From positions 202,782,519 through 202,846,518 of the forward strand of contig OU015492.1 of NCBI GenBank assembly GCA_907164885.2: 64,000 nt of DNA. Reading direction: 5' to 3'. The position numbers and the translations under genes were made by a program. This document shows, in pieces, positions 45,331 through 55,694 of this stretch; the stretch's first letter is position 1, and each line of letters starts with the position of its first letter. The DNA comes from Dolomedes plantarius (taxonomy: Eukaryota > Arthropoda > Arachnida > Araneae > Dolomedidae). The notes below the pieces were generated by a model. That model worked only from the letters and a program-made list of their open reading frames with translations. It did not search any database and was not told the origin of the DNA.

Positions 45331-45401
45331 TTTAATTGCATACATTGACCGCTGTATTTAATTTGAATGTACCCCGTAGCGAAGTACGGGTTTTCAGCTA
45401 G
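44728..45401 (+). mobile_element. Helitron-like element H1, copy 3 (complete)
   Basis: It starts TCTATATATATAAAACAG after A (44727) and ends TTTTCAGCTAG before T (45402). The 3' hairpin is perfect: CCCGTA (45373-45378), loop GCGAAG, TACGGG (45385-45390), about ten bases before CTAG. This 674-bp copy is the best-preserved member and serves as family reference. Confidence 0.75.
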
Positions 45402-46381
45402 TCAGTTATAAATAGTTAAATCTAATTCGGATATTGTTTGGAAATGAAGATTTATTTTGAGATAATTCAATTCAGTCTCTTCGTGTTATTGGTAATTAAT
45501 GAATTGGAACGAATAATTCCTCATTATTTTGAGAAGCAACTTGACTGAGCTCAACAAAGAGTGATTAATTTAAAGAAGAAACATCTTAAGCTGATTTACC
45601 ATCTTTTCAAATGCGCTAGCATTTTTCCTTTTTTTCCCCTCTCGATTTGGAGCTCCATTGCACCAGTTTAATTAAAATAAAATAATTTTACCGAGCATAG
45701 AAGATCTTTCTTTCAGCCGACTAATGACAGAGAAAAACTTTTAATGAGCAAAGTCTTTCAATTGAATTTTGTAATGATGTTGATCCCTGTGAAATATGAT
45801 TGATATTGGCTGCAGTTCTGACTAACTTCATTACATATCACTATTTGGGGCAACTACACGACTACTGTGTCAGCCTTGAATATTATAGTTGTTCGATTTA
45901 ACAACAAAAATGTCATCTTTTCATCAAGCTTTAGAAAAAAAAATATACAGATTTTTAAAAAAAAATCGTAAAATGGCAGTTTATTAGCAATTTTGTTACC
46001 CGTGACCCAATTCCAATAAAACTTGTTTCATTCTGTTCCTACTAAATGCTAAGCTTAATGCATTCATCGTGGCTCTACTGCGATAGGTTTTTACTGCATT
46101 GAATTACAGACAAAGAAACTCAGTCTTTGAGTATGATACGGATATATCTGGATCCTTTATAACAGCTTTTCGAAACTTTGACAGCTCAAGAGCTTAGATT
46201 TAGATGACCTCTGATCCCAACTTTTCTTTTTAAAGGCAGATACTAATAAACAACTTTTTGCGAATAAAGTTAATACTAGCTTACCCAGCTCCTATGGACC
46301 TGGGTTTTGGGTAACGGTATGGACTTCTCAACATGTCATATCCGCCGAGAAACGGGAAAATCCATTATCACTTTGCACAGT
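45402..46381. other. No gene seen
   Basis: AT-rich sequence without repeats or protein fragments recognised. Confidence 0.35.
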
Positions 46382-46389
46382 ACTGGAAC

Positions 46390-46734
46390 CAGTGGCGCAC
46401 TCAGGGGGTGGACAAGGGGGCCCTAGCCCCGCCCCTCCCCCGCCAAAAAAAAATAGAAATTGCATTATGAATATTGAATTTGCATTATAAATATTTTTAT
46501 CCGTTCAACTCGCCCCCACAAGATTAAGGGCCTGTTCACATAGGAGTCCGTTGCGTAGCGTTAAGGGAAAGATGACGTTGAGACGAAAATAAACCAATCA
46601 TAGGCGTTAAAAATTTTACTGCTAATCGTTTGGAGGCCTATGATTGGTTTATTTTCGTCTCAACGTCATCTTTTCCTCAACGCTACGCAACGGACTCCTA
46701 TGTGAACAGGCCCTAAATCTTGGGTGCGCCACTG
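46390..46734. mobile_element. hAT-type MITE (CAGTGGCGCA ends) carrying a nested MITE
   Basis: It begins CAGTGGCGCACTCAGGG and ends CTTGGGTGCGCCACTG, with perfect 8-bp duplications ACTGGAAC (46382-46389 and 46735-46742). The left subterminal part is GC-rich (GGGGGCCCTAGCCCCGCCCC). A second element, 46528-46713, is inserted in it. Without that insertion it is about 156 bp. Confidence 0.8.
46528..46713. mobile_element. Tourist-like (PIF/Harbinger-type) MITE nested in a hAT-type MITE
   Basis: The arms are near-perfect inverted repeats of about 78 bp beginning GGGCCTGTTCACATAGGAG, so almost the whole element folds into one hairpin. The flanking 3-bp duplication is TAA (46525-46527 and 46714-46716). 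GG(G)CCTGTT-type ends plus a TAA/TTA duplication match Harbinger-type MITEs. The arms differ at very few positions, implying a young insertion. Confidence 0.75.
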
Positions 46735-46742
46735 ACTGGAAC

Positions 46743-47503
46743 AATAAAAAAAATTTTCTTGTATACACTCATGTTGAGGTACAATACCTCACAAATTGGG
46801 TTAGATAGGGCAAAATTTTCATTACTGCCAGTAATCCACAATTTACGCTTCCCGGACGGTCAGTCTATAAGCAGTTGTTTAGCCTGAAGACCAGAAGAAG
46901 CTGCGTAGCAAAACCTGCAAACTAGACGAGGGTTGATTTTCACTGTTCGGTGATGTTTCAAATGAGCCTGGGCGCCGGACGGACAGTACAGATCTGCCGG
47001 CCAATTTGGATAACCCGGGGCCCAAATTTAAACGAAATAAAAATTTTCCATTCTTTTTTCTAAAGGACTTTCGATGTATAGAATCTGCATTCTCCCACTT
47101 TATAAGCTGTTTTGGTATATGCATTGGCGTATTGTCATCGAAGCTTGAAATGAATAGAGAATCCAACAAACAACCCAGACGTAATTTTCTACAAGGCATT
47201 ATGGTAAAATTGCTATTATAATTGCAATGATTATGATGAAATTTTCATATAAATATACGGGAACAAATGTTTTCTGTAAAGAGGAAATATATTGCAACCT
47301 GTGCCCCAAGTTATTTTAATATACCTGGTATTATTAAGAGGTGTATTTTATTTGGTGGTGGCAAGTTAGTAAAAAAAAATTAAATGCGATTTTAACTCAG
47401 AGAAGTGTATCAACAAACGAATCAGTAGATAAGCAATACTACATCAAATTACTTTATCTTTATAACATACACCAAAGGGATATGTTTTAAAGATTATAAT
47501 GTA
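46743..47503. other. No gene recognised
   Basis: Overlapping 106-aa (minus) and 71-aa (plus) frames at 46879-47221 show no recognisable domain. Confidence 0.35.
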
Positions 47504-48155
47504 CTAGCTGAAAACACGCACTTCGCTACGGAGTACATTGAAATTAAATACAACGGTCAATGTATGCAATATTAATGCCAATATATATATATATATAAAT
47601 GGGACGATCAATGTATACAATTGATGAAAAAAATATATTTTACAAAAAAAATCGTAAGGGATATTTATTTTTTTTTGGATAATATCCAATCGTCTGCCGC
47701 ATTAGAAAGAAAAAAAAATAGTTTTTTTTGTCTATTTAGTTGTTATGCACATGACAATAAATTTATTTAAAGTACCAGAAAAAGAAATCACGTGATCAGC
47801 ATTTTATAAATTAAATTCTAAAAATGAATCTTTAAAAATCCACCAAAAATCAGAAAATCGAGGTAAAGATTCCAAAAAGATTTCATTTTAAAGGAATTTT
47901 TACGCTCTTTCTCGTGATATAAATTTTATAACCCTCAAATTATTATTTTAAATGCAAACTGTAAAAAAGTTACTAAAACAGCTTAAAAATTTAATTTTAA
48001 AAAATCTAAGAAGAATTTTTCAAAAATCTCTCTTAGTTTACCTCTGCACCATAAGAAGAATCGCCATGCAAAATTTCAGCCCTTTAGGTCCAGCGGTTCG
48101 GTCTGTGCGTTGTATGTCAGTCAGTGAGTCAGTTACGGAACTGTTTTATATGTAT
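47504..48155 (-). mobile_element. Helitron-like element H1, copy 4
   Basis: On the minus strand it ends in CTAG (47507-47504) followed by T. Its 5' end near 48155 is degenerate (CTGTTTTATATGTATAAATT on the plus strand). The shared GGTCTGTGCGTTGTATGTCA block lies near 48100-48120. The 74-aa plus frame inside is a chance frame. Confidence 0.65.
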
Positions 48156-49210
48156 AAATTATACATTTATTTTTAGCATGTTTTACAACTAAATCTGACT
48201 TTCATTCAACGATATTTTTTTACAATCCATTTTTATTGTTATATCTTGGTAAAGATGCAAAATTTCAAATAACAGTTTGAAATGGTTACAAAATTATTGA
48301 ATCTAGCGACAAAACTTGACAAAACTCCCACACTCCGAAATTTTAGCTTTGCATTAAAAATTTGAAAGTTTGATAAATAAAAAGATAACAGCTTCCGTAA
48401 TATAATTCCCGTATTTTATGATTAGAAGAAAAATAACATGTAAATGATTTTTATGACAAATATTTTCTACGTACATCCAAAACCTTGACTTTCCATTACT
48501 CCAAACTGCCTTCGCTAAACATTTTTTTCATATATTTCTTATTTTAGGCAATATATAAAAGAAGTTTCACCTTTCAATGCATTTACGTGAAACATACGGT
48601 TCAGACACGTGCGCAGAGGGGGGAAAATTGTTTGATGTTTAGATGACGATAGAAAAAAATTAAAGTACCCACATTCTAGAGTCATATTGATTCTCATCGA
48701 AAATCGAAACATTACCTGAAATAATCGATAGCGTTTTGCAGCTATTTTTGAAGGTCATAGGTAGAAACTTTGGGAAACTCATAATAAGATCACAGTTCTG
48801 TCGTGTGTCTCAGATTTTCTTAACCAGTTTTCTGCCGTAGTTTCCTGTTTTGTTTTTCCTAATACATTTTTAAGAAGAAACATTCTTACTGAAGAAAAAA
48901 GAATTTTTCTCTTTTAATTGATCTGGTTGTTCGAAGCGGTTGTTGCGTGTCTATGTATAAAGAGGGTTTTATATTAAAGGGACTTTTTTTTTTAAAGTAT
49001 GACGCATTTTTCATCTTTCCGACTGTCTTTCGACCTTAATTAATTGATCGGTAGGAACTTTCCAAATGAAAACCTCTAGAATAGGAGTTGAAGATTCAGA
49101 CACAGCAATGACACCAAAAGGACTATATTTCAGCATTGTTGAACCATCTTAACCTTTTCCTTACGGGGTGGGATAGTATGTATCCCAAGAATACAGACCC
49201 ATGAATGAAT
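48156..49210. other. No gene seen
   Basis: AT-rich sequence without recognisable features. Confidence 0.35.
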
Positions 49211-49212
49211 AT

Positions 49213-49281
<69 letters not shown>

Positions 49282-49288
49282 CATTGGA

Positions 49289-49336
<48 letters not shown>

Positions 49337-49345
49337 CAATGCGGA
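49211..49345. repeat. (TA)n tracts, the second flanked by a 12-bp inverted repeat
   Basis: A TA run (49217-49278) is followed by CCGCATTGGAAT (49279-49290), a second TA run, and the exact inverse ATTCCAATGCGG (49333-49344). The 66-bp unit could extrude as one long hairpin. Confidence 0.85.
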
Positions 49346-49359
49346 GGCACTTGGAAATA

Positions 49360-49562
49360 TGTCGTCAAACTTTCGCCTATACTACGACGCAAGTTTTACT
49401 GCCCATTTTATTGTGGGGGCACCATATAGGCGGACAGCATTACCCCCTATGAAGTGACGACACGAACGGAGGAATTTTTCTAGGCGTGACGCCAGGATTC
49501 GATCCGAGCACCCTCAGCACCGAAAACCAGCGCGCTGTACCACTGGGCCGCCACAAGCCCTC
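49360..49562 (-). mobile_element. tRNA-derived SINE
   Basis: On the minus strand GGCGGCCCAGTGGTACAGCG (box-A region, 49553-49534) is followed by GGATCGAATCC (box B, 49504-49494) at normal tRNA spacing. A non-tRNA body follows toward 49360. The upstream side borders a long TA run. This is the clearest tRNA-like promoter in the window; it is not a functional tRNA because a proper acceptor stem pair is not evident. Confidence 0.6.
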
Positions 49563-49578
49563 TATCTCTCTCTCTCTA

Positions 49579-49862
<284 letters not shown>

Positions 49863-49864
<2 letters not shown>

Positions 49865-50794
49865 TGACACCACCTTACCGTTGCATGGTATCTCGTTCAG
49901 GGCGAAGAGAGGGTTACGGTTAGTACACTGCCCTTCGGACAAGATGCTGTGAGATGGATTCCCGTGGCCATCATGATAGTTTGTGGCCGAAGATGACAGG
50001 TTTTGAACTGTGGTTCTTGACCTATTTAGTCCTCGTGTAGCAAATGAAGACCGTAGCGTTAAAGAAAACTGGCCAGTTTTATTCCATTGTGGACAGAGTT
50101 GGCTTGAATAAATTTAAAATAATATGGGATTCCGTCATCTTTCAGTTCTTTTTTTTGATCATTTCAGGCCAATGAATTTTCAGTAAGGGAAAAATGAAGG
50201 TCCGTAATCGCTTTGTTCTCTGTAGATCTATAATTTTTTTTTACTGAAGATCCGAAAATATACAAGTATTTCCAACTCTCAAACTTTGCACCAGAAATCA
50301 TTAAAGGGACTGTTTGTTTTTTCTTTGGTATGGCACTGATTGTGTGTCATAAATTTAGGTCCCTGTAACATACAATTCAGCCTTCAACTCCTTAGCTAGG
50401 CCATACTGACGATCTCACGTTAGGGTCGATTTTTAAGTCCATGGCAGTTGAATACGTCAAAGATGTAAGAGATACGTGAAAGAGAATGAGCACTGTCCTG
50501 CGATAGGAGGAATGGAATTAAGGATGAGTGAATGAGTAAATAAAAATGAGCATCTAAAAACAGCTTCAATAGTTTGACGCGATGCGGTTCGACCCGTGCT
50601 CTTTAGAACTAATCATAAAATGTGACGTTTCAATTTAGTATAGGAAGGTCTGTATAAAATAAGTACCATAGCACTTAAAAAACCTGTTAGAAAAATGGAC
50701 CCTAAGAGGGCTACCTAAACTTCAGTTTATAAGACTTAGTTTACTTGTATTACTTTCTGATATCGATGCTATCGTTTTAGACTGACGTAGCACT
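49863..50794. other. No gene seen
   Basis: No recognisable features beyond a short GC-balanced patch near 49865-49960. Confidence 0.35.
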
Positions 50795-50915
50795 TGTTAC
50801 CTAACAACTAATGGCGTTACGGTTACTTTGACGTCATACATCTGAGAAATGGGGTTTTTCATTTGTTTTTCCCATGGTTTATTGTTTTTCCCTTTCAGTG
50901 TATTTTATACAAATA

Positions 50916-51473
50916 CAGGGTGAACCAAAAGTCTTGCCCTAATTATAAAAATTCATTACAAAATAACCGTTTAATATAATAATGTAACTTTTGTATCGTT
51001 GGATAGGTCAGTTTTAGTAGTTTTTTTGTGCAATAAATGACGCGAGTGCTCCTTCAAGAGGGACTCCGGGGAATATTTGAAAGGAGGCCATCATTTTCGG
51101 CCGGAATGGAGTCGATTCAAGAGAAAGCCCAAAAAGCGTTATCCCTAACATTTACATAGACTTATTGCAACTTTTTCAGAAAGATGTCGCACCCCCACAC
51201 TGGGGATCTTTAATGCGTGATTTCCTAGACGAAACATGTACTGTGTGTACTGTAACAGAAGACATGTTAAATAACACTTGGCGGGAACTGGATAACCGCT
51301 TCGACATTCTCCGAGCTACCAAGGGGGCACACGTTAAAATTTACTGGGGTAAATGGTGTTATAAAAAAATTTATAACAGTACTTACAATATATCCAAACA
51401 AACATAGGTCTAATTATAATAGTTTGAGAACGATAAATATTTATAATCAGGGCAAGACTTTTGGTTCACCCTG
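50916..51473 (+). mobile_element. Internally deleted mariner-type element
   Basis: The inverted ends CAGGGTGAACCAAAAGTCTT extend to about 30 bp with one or two differences, and TA flanks both sides (50914-50915 and 51474-51475). The 558-bp length and the remnant coding sequence show it derives from a longer autonomous element. Confidence 0.85.
51165..51407 (+). pseudogene. Mariner-type transposase relic with internal deletion
   Basis: The frame joins LFQKDVAPPHWGSLMRDFLD, the region of the second catalytic Asp (QxDxAPPHW), directly to VTEDMLNNTWRELDNRFDIL and RATKGAHVKIYWG, the family's C-terminus. The block between, which should contain the third catalytic Asp (SPDLTPxDFF motif), is deleted, so no catalysis is possible. 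The intact 80-codon frame suggests the deletion is not very old. Confidence 0.8.
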
Positions 51474-51730
51474 TATATGTTAATGTTATCTTACTTGCTT
51501 CTATAAATACCGCTTGAGTTCGAGCAAAGGTGCCCCTGGCAGCATACACAGTCGGACTCACGAGCTAGTGAGATTCGTGTCTTAGAAGTCTGTGTGAGAT
51601 TATTTTGGTTATACAAATACTCTAAGATTATAGATTTAATGCTCCTGGAGCGAGTTTGTTGAAAGTTAGTTTTTTATTGCTTTTAATATTTTCAACGTTT
51701 GTTAAGGTTCTGAATAAACTTTGTGTTTTT

Positions 51731-52634
51731 ACTTTAAATCTTGCTTATTTATGAACACACCCCATGCCAGCCAACTGTAGACTCTGATATATTGCCACTC
51801 TCTGTGACAATTTCCGTGACAACCATCCCAGATTTGCAACGAAAAAAAAATTGTGTGTACGATAAAATTTTAAAGAGAAAGAGGTATAGAACAAAGGTAC
51901 AGAAAAAACGTAACTTAAAAAGTTAAGTCTGCTTTGAAAGCTCTTCTCTAAGTGAATCTTAATTTGTAGTGTACTTGTTTCAGTTTTGAACTCTTGAATA
52001 AGTTTTCAAACTTTCAGAAACATATAATAATATATTGCAAACTTATCTTAGCATCTAATTTGACCACTTAGAACAAATATTTGCTGTTGCATTTTGCTGC
52101 ATTATTGTCCTTTTATATAAGTGAGATCCCGTTAAGATGTATTCAAAAGAGAAATTTTTCTCGAACTCAAAAGTTAAAGAGACAAATATTAAATCTAACT
52201 TCCAGGTATCAGTTAACTTTGAATTACCTGTTCAAACCTAATCCAAAAGTTAAAAAAGTATTATTTACAGATTAAATGGAGGGTTAATTTACAAAGCGAG
52301 AGCAAACATTGAAATGCCGCTCGATGGTTAAATCAAAAGGGGTGTAAAATTTTGGAGTTCTATTAGCTGATATGGTCAAATGAACTGTTGGGAAACGAAT
52401 GTTTGCTGACACAGTATAGAGAGTACAGTTACTTTATGATAAAAAAGTTTTGAATTACACGAATTAAATTATTTGAATTATTGCTCGGATCGAGAGAATT
52501 AAATTCAAACATGAAGAGGTTTAAATTTCTGGTTGATGCGTGATAGTGATAAAAAGTGTTGTGGAGGGGGAAAAATAAAGACTGCATGCTCACATTTGCC
52601 TGCCTGCGCGTATAGTGAAGGGGTTCTCATACAC
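51731..52634. other. No gene recognised
   Basis: AT-rich; 61- and 64-aa plus frames without recognisable features. Confidence 0.35.
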
Positions 52635-52636
52635 TA

Positions 52637-53936
52637 CAGAGGCTGTTCACACATTTTTTAGACGATGTATATTGTATTCACAAAACTAAATTACATAAAA
52701 TTCTTGTGTTTTAAATGTTCTATTTCACATCCCTTATTCTGAACTATCTTTCGACACCGCAATTTCCAGGATAATAATGCCTTTTGAAGTGTCTGAAGAG
52801 GTATTCTATCCCATTCGTCCTGAACAGCTTTCCAGAGTCCTGTAAGGGTTTTGGGACGCAGTTTGGATAATGAAGATTTTAAAAGTCCGAAAGCACAAAA
52901 TTCCATAGGTGATACATCGGGAGATTTAGTAGGGATATCAGTGAAGTGTATGGCCTTGATACCAGTTTTTTGTTCCATTTCTTTTAGGAAATTTACAGTG
53001 GATTTTGATGTGTGACTGCTAGCTTTGTCCTGATGGAGTCTCACAGATTGATGGCACTGTGGGTAAAGCGATGGTATTTCATTCAGAAAAATTGGCGATA
53101 AAATATGTTCCTGATAGTATTTGGAGTTAATCTTGACATTTTTTCCACTCTCTTTATTTTTAACTTGCCATTATAAGAAAAACCAGCAACAATCATGAAT
53201 CCCTTAGAAAAACTTTCTTTCGATTCTTTGAATCATGTACTTACATTTTTTCTCCCCTTTTATGATAATAAATGGCTCTTTTTTTGTTGCAATCATTTAA
53301 ATACACCCATGATTCATCTATTGTGACAATTGTTTTCCATTTTTCTTTGGATAAGTGTTTCCCATATAGAATTCTGCAGCGTGTCCTGCGTTCAGCGATA
53401 TGATTTAGAAGAAGACGATACACATTACGTTTTTTCGCTTTCTTAAGATTTAAATCAACGTTTATCATTTTGTTTACAGTGGATACCGAGCATTTTAATG
53501 ATTTTTCAACTGTCCTTTGACTAGGGGGATTTTCTTTTAACATTAAACAACGTACCTTAGCAATAGTCGAAGATGTCCGTTTTTTCCTTGGATACTTGTT
53601 TGGAATTTTTGTCCCACTTGAGGCTTCAATTTGACGTTTTTTTTTTCCTTTCTTGTTGACGATATTACCTATCGACGCTTTAGATATCATAAAACCATGA
53701 CTCACATCGTTTTTGGATAACGGAGTATGCATATTTCTGTTCGGAAAGAGCATAAATGTAGCCTTCGAACCACTGCTTTGTTAAAAACGCCATTTTGAAT
53801 TTTAAAAAACTTTCAAGCCGCAGACGATAATTTTGACTTTTAAAAACATAGTACAATTGCAATTATTTCTTTTGCAGCAAACGATTTTTTATTACCGCTT
53901 ACCAAAATCGTCTAAAAAATGTGCGAACAGCCTCTG
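52637..53936 (-). mobile_element. Complete mariner-superfamily element (inactivated)
   Basis: The 30-bp inverted ends begin CAGAGGCTGTTC(A/G)CACAT and differ at one base. TA lies immediately outside both (52635-52636 and 53937-53938). The 1,300-bp length is typical of mariner. The transposase relic fills nearly the whole element on the minus strand. The near-identical ends contrast with the broken gene. Confidence 0.9.
52691..53793 (-). pseudogene. Mariner-superfamily transposase with D...41...E spacing, frameshifted
   Basis: The best start is ATG at 53793 (MAFLTKQWFEGYIYALSEQK). A frame change near 53710 continues into the 53753-53241 frame, with an HTH-like RTVEKSLKCSVSTVNKMI segment and the first catalytic Asp in TIDESWVYL. 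After a stop near 53239 and a further frame change, VRLHQDKASSHTS carries the second Asp and SPDVSPMEFCAFG the third acidic residue. By my count 41 residues separate Asp (HQDK) from Glu (PMEF). About 367 codons if undamaged, usual for the superfamily. At least three disruptions make it non-functional. Confidence 0.8.
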
Positions 53937-53938
53937 TA

Positions 53939-54502
53939 TTCCTGGTGATCGGCTCCTTAACTTGTTTATCTAGTTTGGGTGATATATTTCCCAATGGTTT
54001 ATTTATATTTTTCATTTTAGGTCCCAGCGCACGGGGTCGATAAGCCTCCAAACCAAAATAAATTTTAACACTAGAAAGACGGCTGCCGTTATTTTGACGA
54101 TTTCAGTTATACTATTGATCGCTATGTCTGTATTTATGTCCTCAGGCTTCTGAAATCTCATGACTTTTTCTAATTAAATACACACACACATTTACGAAAT
54201 TATATTCGATGGTAAAGAGGGGGAGAAAATGTGTTGTATACCTACTAAGTCTGAAAGCCGTCAAATTTACGGCAATATAGAAAACGGGCAGAAATCTTTA
54301 AAATAATACCGGAAAAATGTTAGTTACTTTTCGTCTCTTCCCCCTTTTGCAAATAACAGATATATTGGCTCTTCGGAAATATTGATGTTGAAAAATAAGG
54401 ACTACGCAAACCATGCATACTTTTAAGGATAAACCATACCAGGGCGTCAGCTCGGCATACCTGCATAAAAATATATCTAAATATATACTAGTTTATTATA
54501 TA
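53939..54502. other. No gene seen
   Basis: AT-rich spacer between the mariner and Helitron-type elements; no coding signal. Confidence 0.35.
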
Positions 54503-55694
54503 CTAGATGTATTACCCGGCTTCGCTCGAGATTCAGTTTCTGTTATTTTTTTTCAATGATTAGCTTCATGTTAAGATGTTCCAAAGTTTTTGCTAAAATT
54601 CTTTTGCGGTAGCAAACAGCATTAGTTTGTTGTTGGTGCTGTCGTTGTTCATCGCTTACCTCTCCTTTCGATGTTGAAGTTCGAAGACGATCGTATGTTC
54701 GACGCGTTAAAAGTTTCTTCATCAGTCTCACTGCTTCGGATCACTACGATTCGAATTCTGTTGCCTTCGAGCTCTTGGGAATGTTTTTTCGTCAGATTCT
54801 TGTGTGCGTCTAACTGCATTTTGAATTATGTTGGCTTCGCGCTCTTCTGTTTTTTTTTTTTATCATATTGCTCATTTCTCAACAATCTTTGACATTTTGC
54901 CCTTACTTCTGCAGGATTAAAAGTTGCTCTCCTCTTTTTGGGCATTTTAAAGCATTAATTTACAGCTAGGCGATAACGTTTGAATGGATTTATTATTATA
55001 GAAAAAGAATCAATAATGTTTGAATGGATTGAGATCAAATTCAATATTAAAACACAACAAATCTGATAATTATTATACAAAAAGTAGATACACGTATTTC
55101 ATGCTCCAAATTCTTTCTCAAAACTAAATCATCTGCTATGTTTCAATGTCCCTTCAGTTATATAAATCATTGCGTCAAGACTAAACGCACGTGTTTCTAG
55201 CAAATTAACGTGTCCCAGTATATTTTAGTTTGAACAGGTAGCTTGGGATAGCTTCAATTCATAAAATGGATAGATACCACATTCACTGAAAATGAATGAA
55301 TTTCCATCCTTATATTTTCATTTTTAAAATGACATATTCCGGCGTTTCCACGTATATGAAAATAATATATCAAATTCATTCTTGCATGCGCCAATATATG
55401 AATAAATCAACTTTTTTAATTCATGTCTATTTATTTTTACGGAAACGTTATAATTTAATTGGCAACAATGAAATGTTACAATGGCTTTGAACAAAAATAT
55501 CCGTTGATACCGCGCAAACTTGTTCTAACATAATTCGGGAATGGAAAGTCGTAGCGGGATGAAAATAGTCTATAACCTTCGCGCAAGTTCAAGCAATAAG
55601 TTGACCAAGTTTCATCGCAATCGGATGAACGGTACGGCAGCGCAAAAAATACGAACAAACAAACATTCATTTATATATATATATATATATATAG
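54503..55694 (-). mobile_element. Helitron-type element with ORF relic
   Basis: On the minus strand the 3' end reads CGAGCGAAGCCGGGTAATAC then ATCTAG followed by T, a Helitron-like terminus. The 5' end lies in a short TA run near 55694, followed by ATGAATGTTTGTTTGTTCG and a conserved-looking TTGCGATGAAACTTGGTCAA block. Its sequence is unrelated to family H1. The element carries the start of a reading frame (54945 downward) but no helicase, so it is an internally deleted derivative. Confidence 0.6.
54520..54945 (-). pseudogene. Helitron ORF N-terminal relic
   Basis: From ATG at 54945 the minus strand reads MPKKRRATFNPAEVRAKCQR, then a very basic stretch (KKKKRRAREA...IIQNAVRRTQ) and RARRQQNSNRSDP before a stop. 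Later pieces in shifted frames include ASNIRSSSNIERRGKR. Short Arg/Gln/Asn-rich runs after an MPK(K/R)RR start are typical of the N-terminus of animal Helitron proteins. The Rep endonuclease and helicase domains are absent. Confidence 0.5.

Larger units (their letters stand above)
50795..51730 (+). repeat. LTR-like block interrupted by a mariner-derived element
   Basis: The block may start at TGTTACCTAACAAC (50795). It has a TATA box CTATAAATACCGC (51501-51513) and AATAAA at 51713-51718 followed by a GTGTTTTT stretch, the order expected for an LTR. A mariner-derived element (50916-51473) sits upstream of the TATA box. The outer ends and target duplication were not resolved. A host promoter with a short transcript is an alternative. 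Confidence 0.4.

Noticed and set aside
46528..46713. MicroRNA-type hairpin
   Set aside because: The near-perfect arms with TAA duplication and Harbinger-like ends are better explained as a MITE.
49486..49555. Functional tRNA gene
   Set aside because: Box A and B are present but the acceptor stem does not pair convincingly and the sequence continues into a SINE body.
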